64,000 nt of DNA, taken from NCBI GenBank assembly GCA_963760985.1, contig CAVXFM010000007.1:124001-188000 (forward strand), written 5' to 3'. The notes under the pieces are model-generated. The model searched no databases and was not told the origin of the DNA. It saw only the letters and a program-made list of their open reading frames with translations. Of the stretch, positions 21,084-31,167 are shown piece after piece (the stretch's first letter is position 1; each line of letters starts with the position of its first letter). Both the position numbers and the translations under genes were made by a program. The DNA comes from JACRDG01 sp963760985 (GTDB lineage: Bacteria; Desulfobacterota; Desulfomonilia; Desulfomonilales; Desulfomonilaceae).

Positions 21084-22557
21084 ATGGACAGCCCCAATCG
21101 CAAGAAAAGAATCAGGGTCCTGGTCGTAGACGATTCCGTGTTTATGGGTATGCAAATTGCGAGAATTCTCAATGAGGCTGACGATCTAGAGGTGGTAGGT
21201 CGCGCCAGAGATGGCGTTGAGGCGCTGAAGCGGTTGGACGAACTGGAACCGGACGTGATTACCCTGGATGTGGAAATGCCGGAAATGGACGGCATTACCG
21301 CGCTCAAGCACATTATGGTAAAGCACCCTCTTCCCGCGATTATGGTGAGTTCCGCAACCACCGAAGGAGCACGAACCACATTTGATGCCCTGCGATTCGG
21401 GGCTATTGACGTGGTAGCCAAGCCCTCGCGCTTGGACTCGGAAAGCCTCGAGGCTCAGAAAGTAGCGCTCATCACCAAGGTAAGACGCGCTGCCGCCATT
21501 TGGACCGGCAGTGCACGGTACCGAAAGCCTGCTGCCACGAGTGCGGCTCTGGCAAGGGTTCAAGGTCCTCTGCCTGACGAGACCACACGGTTTATCGGTA
21601 TTGGCGCCGGCGCCGGCTGTTTTTATTCTCTGTTGCGGGTGATGCCTGAGCTCTCGTCTCATTTCCAGGACGTGATCATTGCGGTCCTCAGCGTGCCGAC
21701 TCGTCAAGCGGAAGCGTTTGTTAGCTATCTTGCGGAGTGCAGTAGCATCCCGGTAAGGGACGTCTGGGAAGTGAACGTGCTGGAAAAAGGGACATGTTAC
21801 GTGTGTTCGGTCTATGACGGAGTTATTTTGGGACGGGACGGCAGGGGTGAGTTGACGCTGGATCTGCACCGAGATACAGACCGTTCGGGCCATGAGCGCG
21901 CGGTCGACCGATTGTTCAAATCTCTCGCGCGGCGAGGTGGGGTCCCGCGCGATAGGGGTCGTCATGACGGGTGACGGTCAGGACGGCACCGCAGGGATCA
22001 CTGAAGTGCGAAAAGCAGGAGGAATCGGCATCGTCCAGAGTCTCGCGAACTGCATGGATCCGTCCATGCCTCTCAATGTGCTGAGGAAGGGATCCGTGGT
22101 CAAGACGCTTCCCGACTTCGCCATGGCAGAGTTCTTCATGGAACCCCCTGATTCGCAGCGGGATTCTATGCCGACATATGGAGATGGAGCAGTTTCCTCT
22201 CTCCCTGTGGTTGAGGAAGAGTCGTTTTCAGGGTACGTTGAAGGAGTGGATATTATCGAGTATCTGCAATTCATGTTGTTGACCGGACGCTCGGTGGTCA
22301 TCGAAGTAGTTCCCGCATCCGGGTCGCGGGGTCGCATCTTCGTGCGCAACGGCAACGTGATTCATGCAACCTCGAAAGGATTACAGGGAGAACAGGCTCT
22401 TTATGAATGTCTGGCCTCTCGCAGTGGGAGTTTTTCGAATTTCCCGTGGCGCGAACCCACAAGGACCACTATTGATAAACCCGGCGAGTTTGTGCTCATG
22501 GAGGCTGCCCGGCGGCGGGACGAGGCACTGGACTTGACAGCCGAACTCAATGTTTGA
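21084..22557 (+). CDS. CheB-like receiver/esterase-fold protein fused to DUF4388 (one frame break)
   Basis: Order: receiver domain (1-125, VLVVDDSVF, acceptor Asp in VITLDVEMPEMDG), a CheB-methylesterase-like domain (about 170-350), and a C-terminal DUF4388/PATAN domain (about 375-490, VDIIEYLQFMLLTGRSVVIEV). The frame breaks near 21930. The esterase part lacks the CheB catalytic Ser (GIGAGAGC where CheB has GASTGG) and His (AVLSVPTRQ where CheB has the QHMP block); the Asp block MTGDGQDGTAG remains. It therefore probably does not demethylate chemoreceptors. No che genes lie nearby. Confidence 0.75.
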
Positions 22558-22578
22558 TTTGAAAGGATTTTCGCACGA

Positions 22579-24190
22579 ATGAAGGCGCTCTTAATAAATC
22601 CGACCGCAGGGTTTCTGTGTATTCGGTCTTGAAGAGTCATTATGGCTCACCGGCAAGAAGTCCGGAGGCCCCCCACTCGGATTGATCACTGCAGCAGCCC
22701 TCTTCCCCAAGGAATGGAAACTGCGGCTCGTGGACCTTGCCTGTCGGAAGCTCACCGATGACGATTGGAACTGGGCAGACATGATCATGCTGTCGGGAAA
22801 TTATCTGCACCGATCGAGCCTGTTGGCGCTCGTCGCGGAGGCGAAACAACGACGCAAACCGGTCACTGTGGGGGGACCGTATGTTTCTTCCGTTCCTGAG
22901 GAGGTGCGCGACGCGGGCGCAGACTTTGTCGTGGTGGGTGAAGGAGAAAACACCATTCCACTGTTTGTGGAAGCGCTCAAAGCCGGCAAGAAGCAAGGGT
23001 TGTTTCGGAACGAAGAGAAGCCCGACATGGCCTTGTCGCCCATTCCCCGCTTTGATCTGCTCAACAGTCGTTTCTACCAACACGGTCAGATTCAGACTCC
23101 GCGGGGTTGCCCGTTCAACTGTGAATTCTGCGATATCATCACGCTTTATGGCCGCACCCCGCGGTTCAAAAGTCCGGCGCAAGTGATTGCGGAGTTGGAA
23201 GCGTTGTATCGTCTCGGATGGCAGGGGCCTGTGTTTGTGGCAGACGATAACTTTATCGGCAACAAGAAACATGCGCGGGACACCCTCGTGGAGATGATCC
23301 AGTGGCAAGACCGAAGGGGCAAGCCGTTCTCTTTCTTCACGCAGGCGTCAGTGAACCTGGGTCAGGACATGGAGCTTATTGACCTGATGACCGCGGCGCG
23401 GTTCGGAAACATCTTCGTCGGCGTGGAATCTCCCGATCAGGAGGTGCTGACCCTTGCCGGAAAAAGTCAAAACGTACGCCACCCTTTGGTGGAATCGTTG
23501 GACACCATAAACAGGAAGGGACTGCCGGTGCTGGCAAGTTTTGTCATAGGCTTTGACGGGGAATTGAAAGGCGCGGGCGATCGCATCTCCGCGTTCATGG
23601 AGGATACTGCCATTCCGATTGCGCTCCTGGGCACACTGTGGGCCTTGCCGAACACTGCTCTGTGGCAAAGGCTCAAACGCGAAGGACGTCTCTTGGATGA
23701 CGCCAAGCCGGATGACATCCTCATTGGCGGGAAGTTTAACTTTGTCCCGAGCCGCCCGGAGTCTGAAATACGTGACGACTACACACGCGCATGGGATTTG
23801 CTGTATGAGCCGTCGCGTTTTCTCGCTCGCGCGTACCGATATTTCCTGACAATGCGGCCTACGCGCAAAGCCTTGGCGAAAAAAGGACAGCCTTCGGACC
23901 ACCCTGTAGCTCCTAAGGCTGCTGCACCGTTCAGGGACACGCTTTTGGACCTGCGCGCCTTCTTCATCCTCTGCTGGAGGATGGGGATTTGCTCCAGCTT
24001 CCGAATACAGTTTTGGAAACAATTGATCGGCATGCTTCGGAAGAACCCGAGCCGCTTCAGGCAATACATCGTGGCTCTCGGGTATGGTCCGGATATGTTT
24101 CGCATACGAGACATGGTCCTCGCAGCCAGCGCGATTGATAAGAACAGCCGCGAAATTGCAGAAAACGGAAAAAGTGCTGCTGCGCTATGA
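22579..24190 (+). CDS. cobalamin-binding-domain radical SAM protein, DUF4070 type (frame break near start)
   Basis: Starts MKALLINP at ATG 22579; the first frame stops at 22632, but from about 22625 the sequence continues EESLWLTGKKSGGPPLGL in the next frame and matches the neighbour at 24545. N-terminal B12-binding-type Rossmann domain (1-140, VTVGGPYVSSVPEE), radical SAM core with CPFNCEFCDI (Cys-x3-Cys-x2-Cys) near residue 175, and a helical C-terminal part of about 130 residues as in the DUF4070 group. The family contains cobalamin-dependent C-methylases and ring-forming enzymes; the substrate is unknown. Three radical SAM genes follow one another here. Confidence 0.85.
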
Positions 24191-24544
24191 CCGTCAGAGC
24201 AACATGACCAGTTTGCGGGCGGACGACGAAAATTCAGACCGATTGGTGCCCATTTTGGGTTTTCGGGATCGATTCGGGACATAGGCTTTAGGTAGGGAAA
24301 CGGTTCATCGGATGTCCAGGCAACCGTCGAGCCGCCCGACTCAGTAGCCTATTGACTCTGCCGAGTGCGGGATTTGTTCCGCATCAGGGACCTGCTGCCT
24401 GTACGCAGAAAAGCAAATCGGGGCGCAAGCCTGTCATTCGCTGCCAGATAGCGCTACGTGCTATGGTCAGGCAGGTTCCATGTCTCGACCAAGAATGGCG
24501 AGAGCCCGTCCTCAAACCCGTTACAAACAAAGGAAGATCTGACC
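24191..24544. other. intergenic region between the two DUF4070-type radical SAM genes
   Basis: About 350 bases with no gene or regulatory motif that I recognise. GGAAG lies 8 bases before the GTG start of the next gene. Confidence 0.4.
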
Positions 24545-26128
24545 GTGAAAGCACTACTCATCAATCCCGGAACTGACGTACGCAATAACTGGCTCTCGGA
24601 GAGCATCTCTCTGCGAGGCAAGAAGGTCCTTGCTCCCCCTCTCGGGCTGCTCACCGCTGCAGCAATGTTTCCCAGTGACTGGCAGTGCCGATTGGTGGAC
24701 GTGGGTATCCGTCCGGTGACCGAAGATGACTGGCGATGGGCTGACGTCGCAATGTTGACAGGGAATTTTCTCCATCGGAAGAGTTTGTTGGACCTTATTC
24801 CGGAGGCGAAACGACGCGGAAAGCCGGTTGTCGTCGGGGGGCCCTATGTGTCGGGCGATCCCGAGGAGGCACGCAGGGCGGGCGCAGATACCGTGGTCAT
24901 GGGTGAGTCCGAGAATATCATGCCTCAGCTTGTTGAGGCCCTGGAAACAGGTAAGCTGAAGCAGGTGTTCCAAGCCGATGAAAGACCTGAAATGTCAGCG
25001 TCGCCAATTCCGCGATACGACCTACTCAAGGACATGGCATACTACAATTTCATGTCCGTGCAAACCACGCGAGGATGCCCGTTCAACTGCGAGTTCTGCG
25101 ACGTCATCACGCTCAACGGCCGCGTTCCCCGGTTTAAGACACCCGCTCAGGTAATTGAGGAGCTGGAAAACCTGTACCGGCTGGGATGGCGGGGAGAGGT
25201 TTTCATGGCAGATGACAATTTTATCGGGAACAAGAAGAACTCGCGAGAAATTCTTCTCGAAATAATCCGGTGGCAGGAGGACCATGGTAAGCCCTATGCG
25301 TTTTTCACTCAAGTGTCGGTAAACCTCGGGCAGGATATGGAATTGCTCGATCTCATGACCGCGGCGCGTTTCAGTAAGGTTGTCGTGGGAGTGGAAACAC
25401 CCAGTGAGGATATACTTACCCGCGTTCGCAAGACCCAGAACGTGCGCAACCCCTTGCTGGAGTCGCTCACCAACATCATGTCAAACGGTTTGCCTGTGGT
25501 AGGGACCCTCATGCTGGGGTTTGACGGCGAAACGAAAGGCGCTGGCCAGCGCATTGCAGATCTGGTGGAAAAGGCCAATGTGCCGCTTGCGCTCCTGTCT
25601 ACGCTTACCGTGATTCCCCGTACGAGTTTGTGGGATCGGCTGAAACAGGAAGGTCGACTGCTCGAGGGTGCTGACGGCTTTGACGGCTGGATGGGAGGAC
25701 AGACGAATTTTGTGCCCACACGCCCTGCCTCAGAGATTCACGATGAATACGTCGACCTTTGGGGATATCTTTACGATCCGAGTCGATTTTTGGCCCACGT
25801 GTACCGCTGTTATCTCAACATGCGCCCCACCCGCAGGGCCATGGCCAAGACCCAAGATGAACGTCCGAAGGCAACAGCCCCCCGTCCCTGGGCGGACCGG
25901 TTGCGCGACCTGCGGGCGGCTGTTTTCATTCTATGGATCTTCGGCGTTCGTGCGAAAACACGGCTCCAGTTCTGGAAACAAGCATTTGGAATACTCAGGC
26001 AAAATCCCAGCCGCGCGGTCCGGTACTTTAATGACTGTGCGTTGGGGATTGATATGTTTCGCATCAGGGACACACTGATCGAGAACCGGAAGATTACACG
26101 TAAGTCATCGAATTCTGCCTCCGCGTGA
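24545..26128 (+). CDS. cobalamin-binding-domain radical SAM protein, DUF4070 type
   Basis: An intact paralogue of the previous gene, 527 residues from the GTG at 24545 (VKALLINP; the frame is open further up but has no better start). B12-binding-type domain with VVVGGPYVSGDPEEA, radical SAM cysteines in CPFNCEFCDVITLNGRVPRF, substrate-barrel block VVVGVETPSEDIL and a helical C-terminal part. High similarity to the protein before it points to a local duplication. Reaction and substrate unknown. Confidence 0.88.
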   Translation: MKALLINPGTDVRNNWLSESISLRGKKVLAPPLGLLTAAAMFPSDWQCRLVDVGIRPVTEDDWRWADVAMLTGNFLHRKSLLDLIPEAKRRGKPVVVGGPYVSGDPEEARRAGADTVVMGESENIMPQLVEALETGKLKQVFQADERPEMSASPIPRYDLLKDMAYYNFMSVQTTRGCPFNCEFCDVITLNGRVPRFKTPAQVIEELENLYRLGWRGEVFMADDNFIGNKKNSREILLEIIRWQEDHGKPYAFFTQVSVNLGQDMELLDLMTAARFSKVVVGVETPSEDILTRVRKTQNVRNPLLESLTNIMSNGLPVVGTLMLGFDGETKGAGQRIADLVEKANVPLALLSTLTVIPRTSLWDRLKQEGRLLEGADGFDGWMGGQTNFVPTRPASEIHDEYVDLWGYLYDPSRFLAHVYRCYLNMRPTRRAMAKTQDERPKATAPRPWADRLRDLRAAVFILWIFGVRAKTRLQFWKQAFGILRQNPSRAVRYFNDCALGIDMFRIRDTLIENRKITRKSSNSASA

Positions 26129-26224
26129 CAAATCCCAGAGGATTGCGCCTGGAGCAGGCTGATTGACGATCCAATGGCTCGAAACGAGCTTAACAAAAGG
26201 CATGTATGAACAGAGAACGTAGCT

Positions 26225-27415
26225 TTGGCAGGTCGTATTTTTAGGCTCATTCGGAAGAACCCGGAATTCATCCCCACTGCCCTGCGCATGGAGTACCGCC
26301 ATCGATGGGGTATTGACGCGGATCGGCGCCGTCGACCCGGCATGAGCGCGCCGCCTACGAACCTTTCCATCGTGCTGAGTATGCGGTGCAATTTGGCCTG
26401 CGTCATGTGTCGGCAGATCCGTGGAGCTGACCAAGGCGCGGTGCATAGAAGCTGGTACGATTTCGGTCGAGAGCTGCCGATCGAAGTATGGGTGCGGCTT
26501 CTGGATCAGGTCGCTGCGTTTCGGCCGTGGTTGTTCGTGACCGGGGGTGAACCCCTCCTGTATCCCCATTTCAAAGAGTTCGTCGAGGAAGCGAGAAAGC
26601 GACGGCTGTTGGTTCATTTGCAGACCAATGGGACCTTGCTCGCGGGAGTGGCTGATTTTGTCGTCAGCATGGGCGTGGCTGCTGTGAACGTCTCTCTGGA
26701 CGGGCCTCCGGAAATCCACGATCGGGTACGAAACAAGAAGGGCACGTTTGAGCGGGTGGAGCAAGGCATGGCAGCGCTCCTGGAGGCTCGGCGGCGGCTC
26801 AAGAGTCCCGGTCCCATCATTTCGTTCAACTTCACCATTTCCAAAACCAATTTGCCCTGGTTGGAAGAAATTGTGCCCCTTGCGGTGCGGCTCAATGCAG
26901 ACTGTCTCCAGATCCAACACACGATGTTCGACTCGATCGAAAACGTTGCCGCACACAACCGGTTCTTCACTCCCGAGCGGGTCCGTGAACTGGGATTGGA
27001 AATTGATTTGCCGTCCATTTCCGACGATGAGTATTACCAGAACGAGTTGGGGCCGGACGATCTCCCCAAGCTGAAAGCAGGGCTGGAAAAGGCGCGGTCT
27101 CAAGCCAAGGGCAAGATAAAGCTCCATTTTATGCCGCAGATCCCCACAGAACTGCTTGAACCGTACTACTTTGACCTGAACCATCCGTTCATCCAGGGCT
27201 GCGATCACCTGTGGAAGACTACTCGCATACTCGCGGACGGCACGGTTTCACCTTGCCTGAACATCATAGTGGGGAACATCGCGGACACGCCTTTCATGGA
27301 CCTTTGGAACGGCCCGCGCATGGCGAGCCTGCGAGGACTTGTCCGCGATCGGCTCTTGCCGGGATGCGCGCGATGCTGCCAACGCCATTACACCAAGGCC
27401 AGCCGCGCCTTTTAG
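26225..27415 (+). CDS. radical SAM protein with short SPASM-like C-terminus
   Basis: 396 residues. Radical SAM cluster motif CNLACVMC (near residue 58), GGEPLLYPHF block, and a C-terminal half-SPASM region with GCDHLWKTTRILADGTVSPC and CARCCQRHY, so a second Fe-S cluster is likely. Such proteins carry out difficult carbon modifications on peptides, sugars or lipids. The start is uncertain: TTG 26225 opens the frame without a clear ribosome site; an ATG at 26206 in another frame would join it if a base is missing. Follows two B12-type radical SAM genes in the same direction. Confidence 0.75.
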   Translation: MAGRIFRLIRKNPEFIPTALRMEYRHRWGIDADRRRRPGMSAPPTNLSIVLSMRCNLACVMCRQIRGADQGAVHRSWYDFGRELPIEVWVRLLDQVAAFRPWLFVTGGEPLLYPHFKEFVEEARKRRLLVHLQTNGTLLAGVADFVVSMGVAAVNVSLDGPPEIHDRVRNKKGTFERVEQGMAALLEARRRLKSPGPIISFNFTISKTNLPWLEEIVPLAVRLNADCLQIQHTMFDSIENVAAHNRFFTPERVRELGLEIDLPSISDDEYYQNELGPDDLPKLKAGLEKARSQAKGKIKLHFMPQIPTELLEPYYFDLNHPFIQGCDHLWKTTRILADGTVSPCLNIIVGNIADTPFMDLWNGPRMASLRGLVRDRLLPGCARCCQRHYTKASRAF

Positions 27416-27490
27416 ATTGATTGCCAAAATTTGTTTCCGATGGCATTCGCGAGGCCCGGTGCGCGGGCAGGGGCACCTTTGCGCGATTCA

Positions 27491-27601
27491 CTTTTGAATT
27501 GGTAACTTGGTGCAGGCTGCAGACTGGGAATCTCATTCGTCACGGACGACGCAAAGCTGTCTGATCACTGCGCCCATGAGCACCCCCTGCCCTGCCGTCT
27601 T
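27491..27601 (+). repeat. dispersed repeat D, copy 1
   Basis: About 110 bases very similar to 59821-59930. Contains the block ATCTCATTCGTCACGGACGACGCAAAG (given here in outline) and ends with GCCCATGAGCACCCCCTG. The ends form an imperfect inverted repeat that is more perfect in copy 2. Sits in a 460-base gap that otherwise holds nothing I recognise. Confidence 0.75.
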
Positions 27602-27877
27602 GTACCGCTGTGCGCAAATTCACGTAACGAGACGGAGGGAAATTTCCACTGCGTCAAGTCGCTTTGCACATGGTGCGTACACGCGTGATGAGGCGCGGGG
27701 GTGATGTGTCGCGTCAGAACCCGAGAGTACCGGCTTCTGGTACCAACCACGTCAGACTTTGGAGGATCAAAAGTACCCTTTTCCCTTTGGGGCGTCGAAG
27801 AAACCGCAAGTTCATCGCGTTCGTGGTCTCGCGTTTTCGGAAAAGTGCAGCGGGACTCGGGATTTGGCGACCGTCTC

Positions 27878-28555
27878 TCAGTATTCCGCTCCCTCGGCCT
27901 TGAGGACTTTTACCACTTCGGCATGGCCCGCGGAAAAGGCCCACAGCCAGGCAGTCCACCCGTTTCTGTCCTTCGCGTGAATATTCGCTCCCCCTTCCAA
28001 AAGCGCGCGCACCATCTCCACGTGACCTTCTGATGCGCTTACGATCAAAGAAGACGCACCGTATTCGTCACGGGCCTCCGTATCAGCGCCTGCCCTGATC
28101 AGTTGTCGTCCTATATCCGCGAATCCCCGACGAGCAGCCCTCATCAGTGCGGTACGTCCTATTCCGTCCTGGGCGTTGACCTTGGCTCCTCTGCGCACCA
28201 GCAGTTCCACCAGTTTGGGAAACTGCCGTCGAGCGGCCTTCATGATGCTGGTAGCGCCATACTGATCAGTTGCCTCCAAATCGGCTCCCCGATCGACGAG
28301 GAGTTCCGCGATCACATGGTTACCTACCGACGAAGCCCACAACAGTGCGGTCCAGCCGTAGTTGTCCTTCGCGTCCACCTCAGCACCTTTGCTGAGGAGT
28401 TCTTTCACCACGCGGTCGTGGCCCTTCATCGCGGCTTTCATCAAGGGAGTCAACCCGTCGAGACCGCGGGCGTTGGGGTCCGCTCCCTGTTGTAGGGCTC
28501 GCTCCACCGCGTCAACGTCGCCTGATTCGGCAGCTGTCAACAATTCGGAATCCAT
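27878..28555 (-). CDS. cytoplasmic ankyrin-repeat protein
   Basis: 225 residues made almost wholly of six to seven ankyrin repeats of 33 residues, with the usual LLxxGADxxAxDxxGxTAL pattern (for example DNYGWTALLWASSVGNHVI). No signal peptide or membrane helix, so it probably mediates protein contacts in the cytoplasm. Starts at ATG 28555. It is separate from the secreted ankyrin protein at 38360. Partners unknown. Confidence 0.85.
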   Translation of the reverse strand: MDSELLTAAESGDVDAVERALQQGADPNARGLDGLTPLMKAAMKGHDRVVKELLSKGAEVDAKDNYGWTALLWASSVGNHVIAELLVDRGADLEATDQYGATSIMKAARRQFPKLVELLVRRGAKVNAQDGIGRTALMRAARRGFADIGRQLIRAGADTEARDEYGASSLIVSASEGHVEMVRALLEGGANIHAKDRNGWTAWLWAFSAGHAEVVKVLKAEGAEY

Positions 28556-28997
28556 GTGGTAAACCCTTTCCAGGAGAGGAAGCTGCTCCCATGCGAGATG
28601 GTCTCACGAGAATCTCGCGGTCGTTCGCCCCTTTCCAGGCCGAATTTGCAATGATCTCGGGACCGGATAGACCGGTGTTGCACACCGTTGCGGCTCCTCC
28701 TCAATGTATCCCGTGAATGAGGATTGCGTACGCAAGCTAATACGTTTGGGTTCAAAAATCAATTCCCGTGACCGCAGTGAGACAATGAGAAGCGTGTCGT
28801 GCGACGGAGTACAGTTCTCGTTTATCAACTTCCCCCTCCCTTGCTGAACATCATGTTGAGGCTGATGAGCAGGCCGATCGGTTCTCCTGAAGTCCTCGGA
28901 TTTCCGCGGCTTATTCCTTGTCCCTCACAGTAAAAGCATATTGCCGGGCCTCCAAAGCGGTCCCACCTACAAGCCCTTTCGTGCATCCCGCAACAGA
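28556..28997. other. intergenic region
   Basis: About 440 bases between the PilT-like gene and the ankyrin gene, both on the minus strand. Short open frames only; no motif recognised. Confidence 0.4.
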
Positions 28998-30065
28998 TTA
29001 TCCAAGAATGGTGGAACACTGGCTGGCAAAAAGCGATTTGTCCAGCGCCTTCCAGTACGCATCTTCCGGCGTGATGCGCTTAGTATCCACCAGCATCTGA
29101 AGCGCCTGATCCATGCTCTGCATGCCTTCGCTCACGCCTGTCTGAATAACGGACTGTATTTGGGCCAGTTTGCCTTCTCGGATCAGGTTTCCTACTCCGG
29201 GATTGCTTATGAGAATTTCCACCGCGGCGAACCGGCCCTTGCCGTCCGCTCCCTTTACGAGTTGTTGAGCGAGCGCGGCCTTGAAAGATTCGCTGAGCAT
29301 GCTTCGAATCTGGTTCTGCTGGTTTGCGGGAAAAGCGTTGATGATCCGGTCTATGGTCTTTACCGCGGAGTTGGTGTGAAGGGTGCCGAAGACCAAGATT
29401 CCAAGCTCTGCGCAGGTTAAAGCCAAGGAAATGGTTTCCAGGTCACGCATTTCCCCCACCAGGATGATGTCCGGGTCTTCCCGGGAGGCCACCCGCAACG
29501 CGTCCACAAAACTCCTGGCGTGGGTGCCTATCTCCCGTTGAGTGATGAGGGATCTGTGGTTCTCGTGTACGAATTCGAGAGGGTCTTCTATGGTGATGAT
29601 GTGCTTCTCGTCGGTGCGGTTGATCTGATCGATTATTGCGGCCAAGGTGGTGGATTTGCCGGACCCGGTCGGACCGGTCACCAGAACCAGTCCTCGGTGA
29701 ATTTCAAAGAGCCTTTGCACACCTGGTGGCATCTGGAGCTGCTCGAGGGAGAGGATATCCGTGGGAATGACCCTGAACACGGCACACAGTCCCTTCATGG
29801 TGTACAGGTAGTTACATCTGAAGCGTGCCACACCTTCGATTTCATAGGCCTGGTCAAGCTCCAGCGTTGTCGTAAGCCGTTTCTGCTGATCCGGGGCGAG
29901 AATCTCGAAGAAAAGCTGTTGGTTAATCTGGTGGGAGAGCGGGGCGAACCTTGTGGGCACCAGGTCACCTTTGAGCCGCAACAGGGGAGGAAACCCCGGC
30001 ACCATATGAAGGTCGGAGGCGCCTGCTTTGACCATTTGCACAAATAGGGGATCTATCTTGGCCAT
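28998..30065 (-). CDS. PilT/PilU-type twitching motility ATPase
   Basis: 355 residues from ATG 30065 (MAKIDPLF, matching the start of its neighbour; GTG 30074 is also open). N-terminal PAS-like PilT domain with DLHMVPG, Walker A GPTGSGKST, acidic box EDPLEFVHEN, Walker B REDPDIILVGEMRD, His box HTNSAVKTIDR and a C-terminal NLIREGKLAQI helix. The family retracts type IV pili by disassembling pilin at the inner membrane. No other pilus genes lie in the window. Last gene of a likely unit with the second PilT and the HD-GYP regulator. Confidence 0.9.
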   Translation of the reverse strand: MAKIDPLFVQMVKAGASDLHMVPGFPPLLRLKGDLVPTRFAPLSHQINQQLFFEILAPDQQKRLTTTLELDQAYEIEGVARFRCNYLYTMKGLCAVFRVIPTDILSLEQLQMPPGVQRLFEIHRGLVLVTGPTGSGKSTTLAAIIDQINRTDEKHIITIEDPLEFVHENHRSLITQREIGTHARSFVDALRVASREDPDIILVGEMRDLETISLALTCAELGILVFGTLHTNSAVKTIDRIINAFPANQQNQIRSMLSESFKAALAQQLVKGADGKGRFAAVEILISNPGVGNLIREGKLAQIQSVIQTGVSEGMQSMDQALQMLVDTKRITPEDAYWKALDKSLFASQCSTILG

Positions 30066-30088
30066 AAAAGCCACTCACTCCAGGTTCC

Positions 30089-31132
30089 TCACATAAAACG
30101 TTTCCGGTTCTCCACGTTTTTGAGAGCGGTTTCTTTGTCAATCACTTTTCGGGCCAGGAGATCCGCGATCGCGTCATCCATCACCTGCATTCCCAGGTTG
30201 CGACCGGTTTGCATCACCGACGTCAGCATATGGGTCTTTTCGGTCCGAATCATGTTGGCCAAGGGTCATGTTCCTATCATGATTTCGCACGCGAGGGCCA
30301 CCCCGGTTCCGTCGGCCCTGGGAATGAGTCTTTGCGTGATGACGCCCCTCAGACCTTCCGACAACATGGCTCTGATCTGATTCTGTTCGTCGGCAGGGAA
30401 AGAATCGATGATCCGGTCCACGGTTTTCGGGCCCGACGACGTGGCCAGGGTGCCGATGACGAGGTGACCGGTCTCTGCCGCAGTCACTGCCAAGCGTATG
30501 GACTCCAGGTCACGTAACTCACCGACCATAATCACGTCCGGGTCTTCTCTGAGGGCAGCTTTGAGCGCGTTGGCAAAAGACTTGGTGTGAATGTTCAATT
30601 GTCGCTGATTGACAAGCCCCTTTTTTTGAGGATGCACGAACTCGATGGGATCTTCGACGGTGAGGATATGAACAGGACGCCGTGAGTTGATGAAATCCAG
30701 CATGGCTGCAAGAGTCGTGGATTTCCCTTGACCTGTCGCACCTGTCACCAAGATAAGGCCTTGATGGAAATCACAAAACTTCTGCACCACGCTAGGCAAG
30801 CCCAGTTCGTCCAGGGTGGGAATTTGCGGAGGGATGATGCGAAACGTGGCATCCATGCCTCGCCGCTGGACGATGACGTTCCCGCGGAACCGTGCGAGGC
30901 CTTTCACCTCGTATCCGAAATCCAGTTGAAGGTTCAGTTCCAGGATCTTGCGCTGGGTAGGCGAAAGGATCTCGTAGATGAGATCGCGTGACACATCCGG
31001 TGTCACTTCTGCAGACTTCACGATCTTCAGTCTGCCGAATTGACGGATGATAAACGGACTTCCTGAGGCAATGTGCAAGTCGGATGCCCGGGCCTTTGCA
31101 GCCATCTGCAGCACCGAATCTATTTTGGCCAT
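30089..31132 (-). CDS. second PilT/PilU-type ATPase (one frame break)
   Basis: About 347 residues. Walker A is GATGQGKST, Walker B REDPDVIMVGELRD, with the PilT acidic box and a GTLATSSGPKTVDR His-box variant in which His is replaced by Ala. The first frame stops at 30266 after CEIMIGT; past a break near 30262 the next frame continues NMIRTEKTHMLTSVMQTG and ends at 30089, which restores the usual PilT C-terminus. The changed His box and lower similarity suggest a PilU-like accessory ATPase. Only 24 bases separate it from the next PilT gene. Confidence 0.85.
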
Positions 31133-31167
31133 GTGCCGTCTCTCGTGGTATCTCAGAAAATCATGGT

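Noticed and set aside
26105..27208. A 367-codon minus-strand frame antisense to the half-SPASM radical SAM gene
   Set aside because: The plus strand carries the CNLACVMC cluster motif and a full family pattern; the antisense frame has none.
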